Shown here in pieces: positions 15,193 to 23,636 of a stretch of 33,141 nt of DNA (within the stretch, counting starts at the first letter, position 1; each line of letters begins with the position of its first letter). The notes under the pieces were generated by a model. That model saw only the letters and a program-made list of their open reading frames with translations, was not told the origin of the DNA and made no database searches. Source of the DNA: JANPJV01 sp031425695 (GTDB lineage Bacteria; Pseudomonadota; Gammaproteobacteria; Xanthomonadales; SZUA-5); assembly GCA_031425695.1 (NCBI GenBank), contig JANPJV010000230.1, positions 1 to 33,141 of the forward strand, in the 5' to 3' direction. Position numbers and translations under genes: made by a program.

Positions 15193-18100
15193 TCAGACAG
15201 AAATCGGATCGGTCCGCAATGCTTGCGGCGCACGCCGCTCGGCACGGCCTTCCATCCACTCGTACAACACGGGCAACAAGATCAAGGTGAGCAGGGTCGA
15301 GCTGATCAGGCCGCCAACTACCACGGTCGCCAGCGGCCTTTGGGTCTCGGCGCCGACGCCGCTGGAGAGCAGCATCGGTACCAGGCCCAGGATGGCGACG
15401 CTGGCGGTCATCAAGACTGGTCGCAGTCGCAACGCGGTCCCCTGCAGCACAGCCTCACGAATCGACAGGCCGCGGGCCCGCAGCTCGTTGAGGAAGCTCA
15501 CCAAGACGATGCCGTTGAGCATCGCCACGCCGAACACGGCAACGAAGCCGATGGCCGACGGCACGGATAGGTACTGGCGGGTTATGAACAGCGCGAGCAG
15601 ACCGCCGACCGTCGCAAAAGGAATATTCGCCAAGATCAACGCAGCGTAGCTGAACGCGTCGAAAGCGGTGTAGAGCAGAATGAAGATCACGAGAATCGTC
15701 AGTGGCACAATCAAAGCGAGCCGGGCCAGCGCGCGTTGCTGGTTTTCGAAGGCGCCGCCCCATTCGACCCAGTAGCCGGCAGGCAATGTCACCTGCTCGG
15801 CGATTGCGGCATTGGCCTCTCTGACGAAGCCATCGACGTCGCGCCCACGCACGTCCATCTGCACCACCGCGTAGCGCTGCAGTTGCTCACGGCGGACAAA
15901 GGAATAGCCTTCGGTGACGTCGATCTTGGCGACCGCGGACAAGGGCACCAGCGCGCCGTCGCTGCTGCGCAGTGGCAGGCGTTGCAGCTCATCGACCGAT
16001 CCTCTCACGGTGTCGTCGAGACGAACGGCGATGTCGAAGCGCCGGGAGCCCTGGAGCAGGACACTGACCGGGTCTCCGCCGAGGCCCATGCGGATCACGT
16101 CCAGTACATCCTCCGCGTTCATGCGGTAGCGGGCGAGTGCCGCACGGTCGACGCGCACACGGATCTGCGGCTTGCCCAAGTTTGCCTCGAGCGCCAGATC
16201 GGCGACGCCGTCGACCTTGGCCACTACCTTGCTCAGCTGCTGGCTCAAGCGGTCGAGCGTGGCCAGATCCTGGCCGTACAGTTTGAGCACCAGGGTGGCG
16301 CGGACGCCCGATATCAGCTCTTCGACACGCATCTGGATCGGCTGCGTAAAGCTGGCGACGGCGGTGGGCAGGCCGCGGTCGAGCGCCGCCTGCATCGCGC
16401 CTTGCAGTTCCGGAAGCGTGCGCCCCGAGGACCATTCCGACAGTGGCTTGAGCGCGGTGTACACCTCCATGTAGTTCACATCCGCGGTCTCGCCCTTCTC
16501 CGCCGGTCCGATCATGGTCAGCGTGGTGATCACCTCGGGGAATTGCTGGAGGATGGCTGCGAGACGATTCGACACCTTGATCGACTCAGCCAAGGAGGTG
16601 GACGGAATCGACGTCACCCGCCACATGATGGCGCCCTCCTGCAACAGCGGCATGAACTCCTTGCCGAGGAAGGGGAACAGCGAGAGGCCGGCGGCCAGCG
16701 CCAGGACTGCGGCAAGAACGACCCCACGCTTGTGGGCGAGCGCACCCTGGAGAAGCGGACGATAACCGCGCTTCAACCACGCCACCAGACGCGTGTCGTG
16801 CTCCCTGCCGGGTTGCAGCACGAGCGAGGCAAGCACCGGTATCAGCGTCAAGCTCAATACCAGGGAGCCGGCCATCGCCAGAGAAATGCTCACGGCCATG
16901 GGCTTGAACAGCTTGCCTTCCAGCCCTTGCAGACTGAACAGCGGCAGGAACACCACGATGATGATGAAGATGGCGAACGCGATCGGCTTGCCGACTTCCT
17001 TCGCCGCTGCCAGTACCGCTGCCACCCTATCGACCGGGATGCCGGAGGCCTCGCCGAGCACACGCTGCTCGGCCATGATCCGGAAAGTGTTTTCGACAAT
17101 GACCACCGCGCCGTCAACCATCATGCCGATGCCGATGGCCAACCCGGCGAGCGACATCAAATTGGCGGAGAGGCCGAAGTACTGCATGCCGATGAAGGCC
17201 ATCAACATGGCCATGGGCAGCGCGACGATGACCACGATCGCCGATCGTAGTTCGCCTAAGAACAGGAACAGCAGCACCGCGACCAGAATCGAACCCTCGA
17301 GCAGCGCACGATTGGCAGTCCCCACCGCGGCTTCGACCAGATCAGTCCGTTCATACACCGGCGTCAGCACGATGCCTTGCGGTAGCGCCGCCTGCACCGT
17401 GGCAAGTTTGGCCTTGACCGCATCGACGACATCCTTGGCGTTCTCGCCAATCCGTGCGAGCGTGATTCCGAGGACTACGCCATTTCCGTCGCGGGTGGCC
17501 GCACCCATCCTGGGCGCCGGCGCCTGTGTCACTTGGGCGACGTCACGCAGGTACACGGCGGCACCGGTATCCGACTTCAAGGTGATGGCGCGAAGATCCT
17601 CCTCGCTCTCGATCAGGCCGAGGCCGCGCACGATGAAGCGCTCCGATCCGAGCTCTAGGTACTGCCCACCCACCTGGTCGTTGTTGGCGCGCACGGCGGC
17701 GACGACATCTGCGAAGCCGATGCCGTAACTCGCCAGCCTGGATGGGTCGATCTGCACCTGGAACTGGCGCTCGTCGCCACCCCAGGTCGTCACTTCATCG
17801 ACGCCCGCAACCGTCTGCAGAATCGGGCGCACGATCCAATCCTGAGCGTCGCGCAGATCCATATCGCTGACCTGCGCTTCGGTCACGCCCTTGGCCCGCT
17901 CGAGCGAATACCAGAACACCTGGCCGAGACCCGACGAGTTCGGCCCAAGCTCGGGGCGCAAACCCTCCGGCAGTCGATCACCAATCTCTTGCAGGCGTTC
18001 GTTCACCAGCTGCCGCGCGAAGTACACGTCCATGTCGTCGTCGAAATACAGCGTCACTGCCGACCAGCCGAAGGTGCTGGCGGAACGGACTTCCTGCACC

Positions 18101-18333
18101 TTCGGCAGTCCGGCGAGTGCGGACTCCACCTGGGCCGTGACCAGCTGCTCGACATCCTCTGCCGCCATTCCCGGCGCGTCGGTATTGATCAGCACCTGGA
18201 CTGGCGTGACATCTGGAAACGCGTCGATTGGAACCGTCTGATAGGCGCGCAAGCCGAGGGCAGCGACTACGGCAAAGGCGATCAGGACCAACAGGCGATG
18301 GCTGAGGGAGAATTCGACCAGGCGGTTCAGCAC
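15193..18333 (-). CDS. czcA: CzcA/CusA-type heavy-metal RND efflux pump
   Basis: A 1046-aa RND transporter, the inner-membrane proton-driven engine of a tripartite metal exporter. It starts with GTG behind GGAGG and with the typical LNRLVEFSLSHRLLVLIAF. It has the usual two sets of six membrane spans and large periplasmic loops. In the fourth span the motif is GIGMMVDGAVVIVEN (401-415): the aspartate D407 and glutamate E414 are present, but the first aspartate of the CzcA DFGxxxDGAxxxVEN pattern is glycine. This differs from classical Zn/Co/Cd pumps and from CusA (DAAI...EN), so the metal is uncertain. It lies 13 bases behind the adaptor gene. Confidence 0.93.
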   Translation of the reverse strand: MLNRLVEFSLSHRLLVLIAFAVVAALGLRAYQTVPIDAFPDVTPVQVLINTDAPGMAAEDVEQLVTAQVESALAGLPKVQEVRSASTFGWSAVTLYFDDDMDVYFARQLVNERLQEIGDRLPEGLRPELGPNSSGLGQVFWYSLERAKGVTEAQVSDMDLRDAQDWIVRPILQTVAGVDEVTTWGGDERQFQVQIDPSRLASYGIGFADVVAAVRANNDQVGGQYLELGSERFIVRGLGLIESEEDLRAITLKSDTGAAVYLRDVAQVTQAPAPRMGAATRDGNGVVLGITLARIGENAKDVVDAVKAKLATVQAALPQGIVLTPVYERTDLVEAAVGTANRALLEGSILVAVLLFLFLGELRSAIVVIVALPMAMLMAFIGMQYFGLSANLMSLAGLAIGIGMMVDGAVVIVENTFRIMAEQRVLGEASGIPVDRVAAVLAAAKEVGKPIAFAIFIIIVVFLPLFSLQGLEGKLFKPMAVSISLAMAGSLVLSLTLIPVLASLVLQPGREHDTRLVAWLKRGYRPLLQGALAHKRGVVLAAVLALAAGLSLFPFLGKEFMPLLQEGAIMWRVTSIPSTSLAESIKVSNRLAAILQQFPEVITTLTMIGPAEKGETADVNYMEVYTALKPLSEWSSGRTLPELQGAMQAALDRGLPTAVASFTQPIQMRVEELISGVRATLVLKLYGQDLATLDRLSQQLSKVVAKVDGVADLALEANLGKPQIRVRVDRAALARYRMNAEDVLDVIRMGLGGDPVSVLLQGSRRFDIAVRLDDTVRGSVDELQRLPLRSSDGALVPLSAVAKIDVTEGYSFVRREQLQRYAVVQMDVRGRDVDGFVREANAAIAEQVTLPAGYWVEWGGAFENQQRALARLALIVPLTILVIFILLYTAFDAFSYAALILANIPFATVGGLLALFITRQYLSVPSAIGFVAVFGVAMLNGIVLVSFLNELRARGLSIREAVLQGTALRLRPVLMTASVAILGLVPMLLSSGVGAETQRPLATVVVGGLISSTLLTLILLPVLYEWMEGRAERRAPQALRTDPISV

Positions 18334-18346
18334 GCGCGAACCTCCA

Positions 18347-19489
18347 TCAGTCGTCGTCGCCGAGCTTGGAGCGCAAGAGCCGCGACTTCAGTTCGTAGAG
18401 TCCGGTGATGGCGATGCGATCCCCGGCCGCCAGCCCACCAAGGACGACGGTATTGCTGCCTACGATTTCTCCGGTCTCGACCGGCACACTCTCCAGCGAT
18501 CCATCAGCTTCGGCTCGAAAAGCCACCGTCTGACCCATGAGCAGGGTCAATGCGGATGTGGGCACCAGCAGTTGCTCCGTCTGTACGGCTTCGGCGATCA
18601 GGGCCTCGACGAGATCGCCCGGATGCAATCGGTGGTGTTCGTTGATGACCTCGATGCGCACGAGGGTAGTACGCGTGTCCGCCTTGTTGCGGTGCCCGCT
18701 CAGCATGACCCGGCCCGGCAACTGGTCGCTGCCGACGACAATCTTTGCGAGGGTGCCGACCGGGATCTGGCGAGCCTGTTCGGCGTCGATCCGCGCATCG
18801 ATCCAGACTTTGGATTCATCGACCAGACGGAACAAGATCTGGCCCGGTTCGATCTGCTGGCCGACGATGAACGCATCTTCCGTCAAGCGACCGGCATGCG
18901 GTGCGGTCAAGGTGAATTCGCCGCTGGCACGACCCGGCGCACTGCCCGGAAGCCCGTACGCGCGAGCCTTGGCCCGCGCCTGCTCGACCGCAATCTGCGC
19001 TTCGCCATAGCGTCGCCCGGACACCAGCTCGCGCCCCAGCGAGCGCATCCGCTGCCATTCTTGCTCGGCGAGTTGCAGGGTCGCCTGGGCATCGGCCACA
19101 TCCGGGCTGGAGAGGCTCACCAGCGCCGCGCCGGCAACCACCTCGTCGCCAAGCTGCGCATGCCGCTGCAGGACCAACGCAGGCACCCGCGGGGTGATCA
19201 GGGTCGTTGCGTTTGCGTTCTCGATGACCTCGCCGGGCAAACGGATCGGCGCGCTGACCGAGGTCAGGGCGACGGTCTGCAGCTCTACACCTGCCGGCGC
19301 TTCGCCTTGATCCTGGTCGGCCTCGCTATCCGCGCTACTGGGCGATGCCTGCTGGCTGGCGGCAGTCGCTGGTGCCGCGTGCTCAGGCTCGGGTGTCGAA
19401 TCGGAGCATGCACCCAAGGCAACCAGCGCGATGACTCCGAGGGAGCCGCGTCGGGCTCGCGGCCACGCGTGCAGGTAAAGTCGGCTCAT
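18347..19489 (-). CDS. czcB: Periplasmic adaptor (membrane fusion protein), CzcB-like lipoprotein
   Basis: A 380-aa adaptor linking the RND pump to the outer-membrane channel. A lipoprotein signal ends in VALGAC, so the mature protein would be lipid-anchored through C28. An acidic low-complexity linker follows, then the barrel-sandwich hybrid region (ALVLQRHAQLGDEVVAGAAL) and a coiled hairpin rich in E, Q and A. The second lipoyl half (ANSP-type turn, here TLTAPHAGRLTEDAFIVGQQ) and beta-barrel/MP domains complete the order. No long histidine-rich metal-binding N terminus as in some CzcB proteins. Its ATG overlaps the stop of the channel gene by 4 bp. Confidence 0.9.
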   Translation of the reverse strand: MSRLYLHAWPRARRGSLGVIALVALGACSDSTPEPEHAAPATAASQQASPSSADSEADQDQGEAPAGVELQTVALTSVSAPIRLPGEVIENANATTLITPRVPALVLQRHAQLGDEVVAGAALVSLSSPDVADAQATLQLAEQEWQRMRSLGRELVSGRRYGEAQIAVEQARAKARAYGLPGSAPGRASGEFTLTAPHAGRLTEDAFIVGQQIEPGQILFRLVDESKVWIDARIDAEQARQIPVGTLAKIVVGSDQLPGRVMLSGHRNKADTRTTLVRIEVINEHHRLHPGDLVEALIAEAVQTEQLLVPTSALTLLMGQTVAFRAEADGSLESVPVETGEIVGSNTVVLGGLAAGDRIAITGLYELKSRLLRSKLGDDD

Positions 19490-20775
19490 GGTTGGTCTTC
19501 CAAGCTTGCCCAGTTATCCAATTGGCCGACGGCATGGAGATATTCGAAATAGCTTTGCCACATGCGTCCCTCGAGCGCTACACCGGCCAGAGCGGTGTCG
19601 AGCGTCTGCTTGAGCTGCAGCACGTAGTCGGACGTGCTGAGTTCGCCGGCTGTCCAAAGACGCTCGAGTGCATTCGAGCGCGTCGCCAAATCCGTGCCGC
19701 GGCTTGACTGCCAACTCCTCCAGGCGTCGCGCATCGCGGCATAAGTCGAGAACGCACTTTCAGCGCGCGCCAGCAGGTCTTGGCGCTGACTTCGGAACAG
19801 CGCATTCGCGCTGTCGACATCGAAACGCGCCGCCTCGGTCTCGGCGCGATAGTTGTTACGCACAAATAGCGGCATCGAGATCGAGACGCCGATCACCGTT
19901 TCCTTCCCAGCGCCGGCGTCGATGGTGCCGCCACGAAGCGTCAAGGTGGGATCAGGGTGGCGATCGCGTGTCGCGACCAGTACGCGCTGTTCGGCAGCTG
20001 CCTCCTCGGCCCGTGCGACGACCAGTTCCGGGAGGTCGGTGACGTCGAGTTCCGCAAGCGCGCGCGGTGCCGGCGGCGGGTCGTCCGGCAGCGTCGGTGC
20101 GGAACTTAGCGACACATTTCCGCCGGCCCTGGCGAGCGTCTCGCGCGCTGCCGCTGCGTCGGCCAAGAGACTCGCCTGTTCGGCGACGGCTTCATCGCGC
20201 GCAAGCAGGACCAGATCGCGTTCCGGGCCCGAAATATCCCCTGCTGCAAACTGCCGTTCGGCCAAATCAGCCATGCGCTTGGCGAGAATGACGCGCTCGG
20301 CGCCGAGGTCGACTTGGCGTCCGCTGGAGGCGAGTCGAGCCCATCCGATGAACCAGTCGCGCACAAACTCAGCGCGCTTGAGTGCGTACTGCGCCTCACC
20401 CAATGAGCGCTCAGCGTCGCCCAATTCGCGCCGAGCCTCGCCTTTGCCTGAGATATCCAACGCTTGGCTCAGCCCGATCGTACGCAGCTCGTCACCGCCT
20501 TCATGGTCGGCTTCCAGCTCCAACTCGGGGTTGTACACGGGCTGACCGGCGGCACGCGAGCGCGCGCGCACGGCCTCCAGCGAGGCCGCTGCAGCCAATG
20601 CGGCCGGATGCTGTTGCCAAGCCGATTGGAGTGCCCTCCGCGCCTCGCCGAGGCTATCGAATTGCGCTTCCGCGGCGGCCAAGGAGCTGCAAAGAAAAGA
20701 GCAAAACGCCAGCGCCATCCCCATCGAGCTGAGCCAGTTCGAGCGCACGGTTGCGGTGGTACGAGGCTTCTGCAT
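19486..20775 (-). CDS. czcC: Outer-membrane efflux protein (CzcC/TolC family)
   Basis: A 429-aa outer-membrane factor with a Sec signal peptide (MALAFCSFLCSSLAAAEA) and the two repeated OEP domains of alternating helices. The YNPELELEADHEG and PDPTLTLRGGTIDAG stretches are typical of the CzcC strand regions, and GVSISMPLFVRNNYRAETEA is the second domain turn. The ATG at 20775 is preferred; an ATG at 20724 nearer the signal core is an alternative. It is first in the channel-adaptor-pump order and starts 57 bases after the histidine kinase, so it may belong to the same transcript. Confidence 0.9.
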   Translation of the reverse strand: MQKPRTTATVRSNWLSSMGMALAFCSFLCSSLAAAEAQFDSLGEARRALQSAWQQHPAALAAAASLEAVRARSRAAGQPVYNPELELEADHEGGDELRTIGLSQALDISGKGEARRELGDAERSLGEAQYALKRAEFVRDWFIGWARLASSGRQVDLGAERVILAKRMADLAERQFAAGDISGPERDLVLLARDEAVAEQASLLADAAAARETLARAGGNVSLSSAPTLPDDPPPAPRALAELDVTDLPELVVARAEEAAAEQRVLVATRDRHPDPTLTLRGGTIDAGAGKETVIGVSISMPLFVRNNYRAETEAARFDVDSANALFRSQRQDLLARAESAFSTYAAMRDAWRSWQSSRGTDLATRSNALERLWTAGELSTSDYVLQLKQTLDTALAGVALEGRMWQSYFEYLHAVGQLDNWASLEDQP

Positions 20776-20832
20776 GCCAGTCAAACTAGGCTCTGTCGTG
20801 TCAGAAATTTGTCCGAGCACCGCGCCACACCC

Positions 20833-22152
20833 TCACCCGGCATCAGCGTTCGGCATCAAATCAGACACTCGCAGCGAGGCGCGCATATCCAGGATCGCGT
20901 GCGTACCCGCGCTCGAGCTTTGGAGGTCGAGAGTCCACCCCACGTGCTCGCAGATCTTGCGAATGAGGTCCAATCCAAGCCCTGACCTGGCGCGCTCCAC
21001 GCCGCTTCGCGCCATTGCGGTATAGAAACGCCCCAGCTCTTCCGGCGTCATGCCATGCCCAGGGTCAAGAATGCGCACGACGCCGGCAGGCTGTATCGAG
21101 AGTTCAATCGTTCCGCGATCGCTGTTCTCAATGGCGTTGCGCAGCAGGTTCGCAAGCGTCACTTGAATGACATGGGCGGGTGCCATGATGGAGCTTGGCA
21201 CTGTGGTTCCGATCTCAAAACGGAGCGCCTTGTCCTGGGCGAGGTAAAGGTGATCAGTCACCAGTTGCGGAAGTAGACCTTCGATTCGATGGCATTCGCC
21301 GCCGTCCCGCATCCGATGGGGTTCCCTTGCGAGCACCAGCAAGGTCGCGATCAACTGGTCGATGTTGTCGACCGTTTGCCGTATCCGCCTCACTGTTTTT
21401 CGAGCGGCATCCGGAAGGTCGCTGCGTCCCTCGAGGATGTCCGCGGCCCCGCCAATGATGGCGATTGGCGTGCGTAGCTCATGACTGACGTTCTCGATAA
21501 AGCCGCGCTCGCGCTCAACGAACGCGTCGATACGTTCGAGGTAACGGTTCATCGCTGCAGCAATGGTGGCGACCTCGTGACCCGCTTGGCTTGCAACCTC
21601 TATTCGGTGTCCGCGAGTGTCTGGATCGAGTCCATCGACATGCGCCGCAAACTCCGATACCGGCTGCAACAGCCGCCCCGAAAGCACGTGGATGGCCCAC
21701 GCGAGCAAAACTGCGCCAGCGAGGGATGAGAGGGCGACCCAGCCAAACAGGGAGCGCTCATTGCTTTCGATTTCCCCAACTTCGACGGTCATGAAGATGC
21801 GCTCGGTGCCGACGTCGCGGACCAGCACTGCGACCATGTGTCCGTCGAGCTCGATGCTGTTGTAAAGCCCCGGTGACAAGGCGCGCAACTCCGCCGGCAT
21901 GGCGTCATCTGGCCCTTGAAGCGATCGGCTATAGCCGACGAGCGTCCCAGTGCGGGGGATCGGCTGCACGCGGCCTTGAGCCGGGTGCTCAATCAATCGA
22001 TCCAGTTCGGCACTGAGCAGCGCTTCCCAAACGACGCTTTCGATCCGCTCGTTGGTCAAATAGCCATGCAGGAGAATCGCGGCGCTGAGCAATAGCGAGT
22101 ACAGCAGCAGACCGAGTGCAATGCGCGTGCGTAGGGTGCGTCTAGTCGTCAT
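20833..22152 (-). CDS. Two-component sensor histidine kinase (efflux-linked)
   Basis: A 439-aa kinase with two membrane spans (about 11-33 and 136-156) enclosing a periplasmic domain of about 100 residues. A HAMP-like linker follows, then the H box FIENVSHELRTPIA with phosphorylated H224. The N box reads NLLRNAIEN, G1 DPGHGM, and G2 RSGLGLDLI. The start overlaps the response regulator stop by 11 bp (ATG at 22152), so the pair is coupled. Its location between the regulator and the czcCBA-like genes suggests that it senses metal or envelope stress and controls the pump. It is paralogous to the kinase at 28821. Confidence 0.92.
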   Translation of the reverse strand: MTTRRTLRTRIALGLLLYSLLLSAAILLHGYLTNERIESVVWEALLSAELDRLIEHPAQGRVQPIPRTGTLVGYSRSLQGPDDAMPAELRALSPGLYNSIELDGHMVAVLVRDVGTERIFMTVEVGEIESNERSLFGWVALSSLAGAVLLAWAIHVLSGRLLQPVSEFAAHVDGLDPDTRGHRIEVASQAGHEVATIAAAMNRYLERIDAFVERERGFIENVSHELRTPIAIIGGAADILEGRSDLPDAARKTVRRIRQTVDNIDQLIATLLVLAREPHRMRDGGECHRIEGLLPQLVTDHLYLAQDKALRFEIGTTVPSSIMAPAHVIQVTLANLLRNAIENSDRGTIELSIQPAGVVRILDPGHGMTPEELGRFYTAMARSGVERARSGLGLDLIRKICEHVGWTLDLQSSSAGTHAILDMRASLRVSDLMPNADAG

Positions 22153-22822
22153 CCGGGGCACCAATCCAATAGCCAGCCAAGGCCTTTGTGTGGATCAGTT
22201 TGCGGTCGAAGGGCCCATCGACTGCGGTGCGCAAGTCGTACAGATGCGATCGCAACCGACCGACATCGCCGGCCGCGTCTCCCCAAAGCACCTGCTCCAG
22301 TTGCTCCCTGCTGACGACTGCCGGCGAAGCGCGCATGAGCACCTCGAGGATCTTTCGAGATGCCGGATACAGTCGGATCGTCACCCCGCCCCGGGTGGCT
22401 TTCAGCGTGTCCAGATCGAACCGTAGATCTTCGATCTCAAGGACATGTAAGCGTGCCGGCAGCGCTCGATTGACCAATTTCTCCAGCCGGATTTCAAGCT
22501 CCGGAATCGCAAATGGCTTTGTCAGGTAGTCGTCAGCTCCGGCGTGGAAGCCCGTCAGCTTGTCGTCGAGCTCATTGCGGGCGGTCAGCATGATGATCGG
22601 GGCATTCGTGGGTCGGGCCGCTTGCAACAGCTTGATGAATTCGACACCGTCCAAGCGCGGCATGACCCAGTCGAGCACGATCGCATCGTAGTGATTGGCA
22701 AGCGCAAGGTGCAATCCGATCACGCCGTCCGGGGCGGCATCGAGAACGTGACCCCGCGCTTCGAAGTACTCGAACAAGTTAACCACCAGGCTGTGGTTGT
22801 CTTCGACGATCAGCAATTTCAT
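22142..22822 (-). CDS. OmpR/PhoB-family response regulator (efflux-linked)
   Basis: A 226-aa regulator. The receiver domain (1-118) contains VEDN, the phospho-acceptor D51 in IVLDWVMPRLDG, T80 and K102 in LTKPF. The C-terminal half is a winged helix of the OmpR type (about 130-220, with SREQLEQVLWGD and LRSHLYDLRTAVDG). It is the partner of the overlapping kinase. The 87-base gap before it holds a 6-bp inverted repeat (GACCAG at 22854, CTGGTC at 22878) but no clear promoter, so it may be cotranscribed with PAP2 or start inside that gap. Confidence 0.92.
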   Translation of the reverse strand: MKLLIVEDNHSLVVNLFEYFEARGHVLDAAPDGVIGLHLALANHYDAIVLDWVMPRLDGVEFIKLLQAARPTNAPIIMLTARNELDDKLTGFHAGADDYLTKPFAIPELEIRLEKLVNRALPARLHVLEIEDLRFDLDTLKATRGGVTIRLYPASRKILEVLMRASPAVVSREQLEQVLWGDAAGDVGRLRSHLYDLRTAVDGPFDRKLIHTKALAGYWIGAPDDD

Positions 22823-22909
22823 AGCGGCTCTAGCGGTCGCGGCTCGCGTTTAGGACCAGCCGGCCTGGCATTCGAGCCTGGTCGGGACTCGGATTGCGAG
22901 GCGGAGCAT

Positions 22910-23539
22910 TCATGCAACTCGCTTCAATGGACCACCCATCGTCAGCCAGCAAACACTGATCCAGACAAGCGCACCCGCTATTCCGGCGACGACGTCGCTC
23001 AGATAATGCACGCCAAGATAGACACGACTGGATGCGACAACCAGGACCAGTGCAGTCCCGAGCCAGACCGCCAGGTTTCTCCAGCGGGAGCCCGCCAGCA
23101 GGAGCATAAGGGTCCCGTAAAGCAGCATGCTGCCGGCAGCATGCCCGCTGGGAAAGCTGAACCCATCGGGAGTGATCAGCGGCGCATCGAATACCGGTCG
23201 CGATCGTGCGAAAACTTGCTTGAGCAGCAGGTTGAGCAACATTCCGCCGCCGATGGTGGTCACCGCGAATGCCGCGTCGCGCCAGCGCTTGCAGTATCCG
23301 GCAATCGCCGCGATCAGCAGCGTCATCGCCAATATTCCCGGTGTGCTATGCCAATGGGTCACTACCAGGAGTGGCTGCGTAAACCATGGTGTCCGGTGTG
23401 CCTGTAGCCAGCCACTGATCGACTGATCCAACGCGAAGAGAGCGCCAGCGCTTTGCACCTGCCACGCGAGGAAGGCGAACAGGCACGAGCCAGCGGCGAT
23501 GACGCAGAAAAGGCGGACGCGATCCTCGTCCTTGTTCAT
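22910..23539 (-). CDS. PAP2-family membrane phosphatase
   Basis: A 209-aa integral membrane phosphatase. All three signature motifs are present: KX6RP as KQVFARSRP (107-115), PSGH (130-133), and SRX5HX3D (S171-D182). About six spans surround them. Enzymes of this kind dephosphorylate undecaprenyl-pyrophosphate, phosphatidic acid or PGP, or transfer phosphate to lipid A. The ATG at 23539 is chosen because the longer frame runs into the upstream transferase gene with non-membrane sequence. Its neighbours make phospholipid or lipid A metabolism the likely context; the exact substrate is open. Confidence 0.9.
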   Translation of the reverse strand: MNKDEDRVRLFCVIAAGSCLFAFLAWQVQSAGALFALDQSISGWLQAHRTPWFTQPLLVVTHWHSTPGILAMTLLIAAIAGYCKRWRDAAFAVTTIGGGMLLNLLLKQVFARSRPVFDAPLITPDGFSFPSGHAAGSMLLYGTLMLLLAGSRWRNLAVWLGTALVLVVASSRVYLGVHYLSDVVAGIAGALVWISVCWLTMGGPLKRVA

Positions 23540-23636
23540 TGGGGCGACGCCGCAGACGGGCTGGCTTTCGGATCGCACAAAAGATCTCTTCCTTTGGGTG
23601 CGCACCACACGGGCAAGGTGCAATGGCGCGAGCACA

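Noticed and set aside
14412..15290. A 292-aa plus-strand open frame.
   Set aside because: Antisense to the cation exchanger, low-complexity Q/H/R composition and no domain.
15736..17250. A 504-aa plus-strand open frame.
   Set aside because: It is antisense to the RND pump gene, rich in Q, H and R, without a domain; a GC-bias shadow.
22854..22883. Inverted repeat GACCAG/CTGGTC before the response regulator as a terminator.
   Set aside because: The stem is only 6 bp with a long loop and no T-run; not distinguishable from chance.
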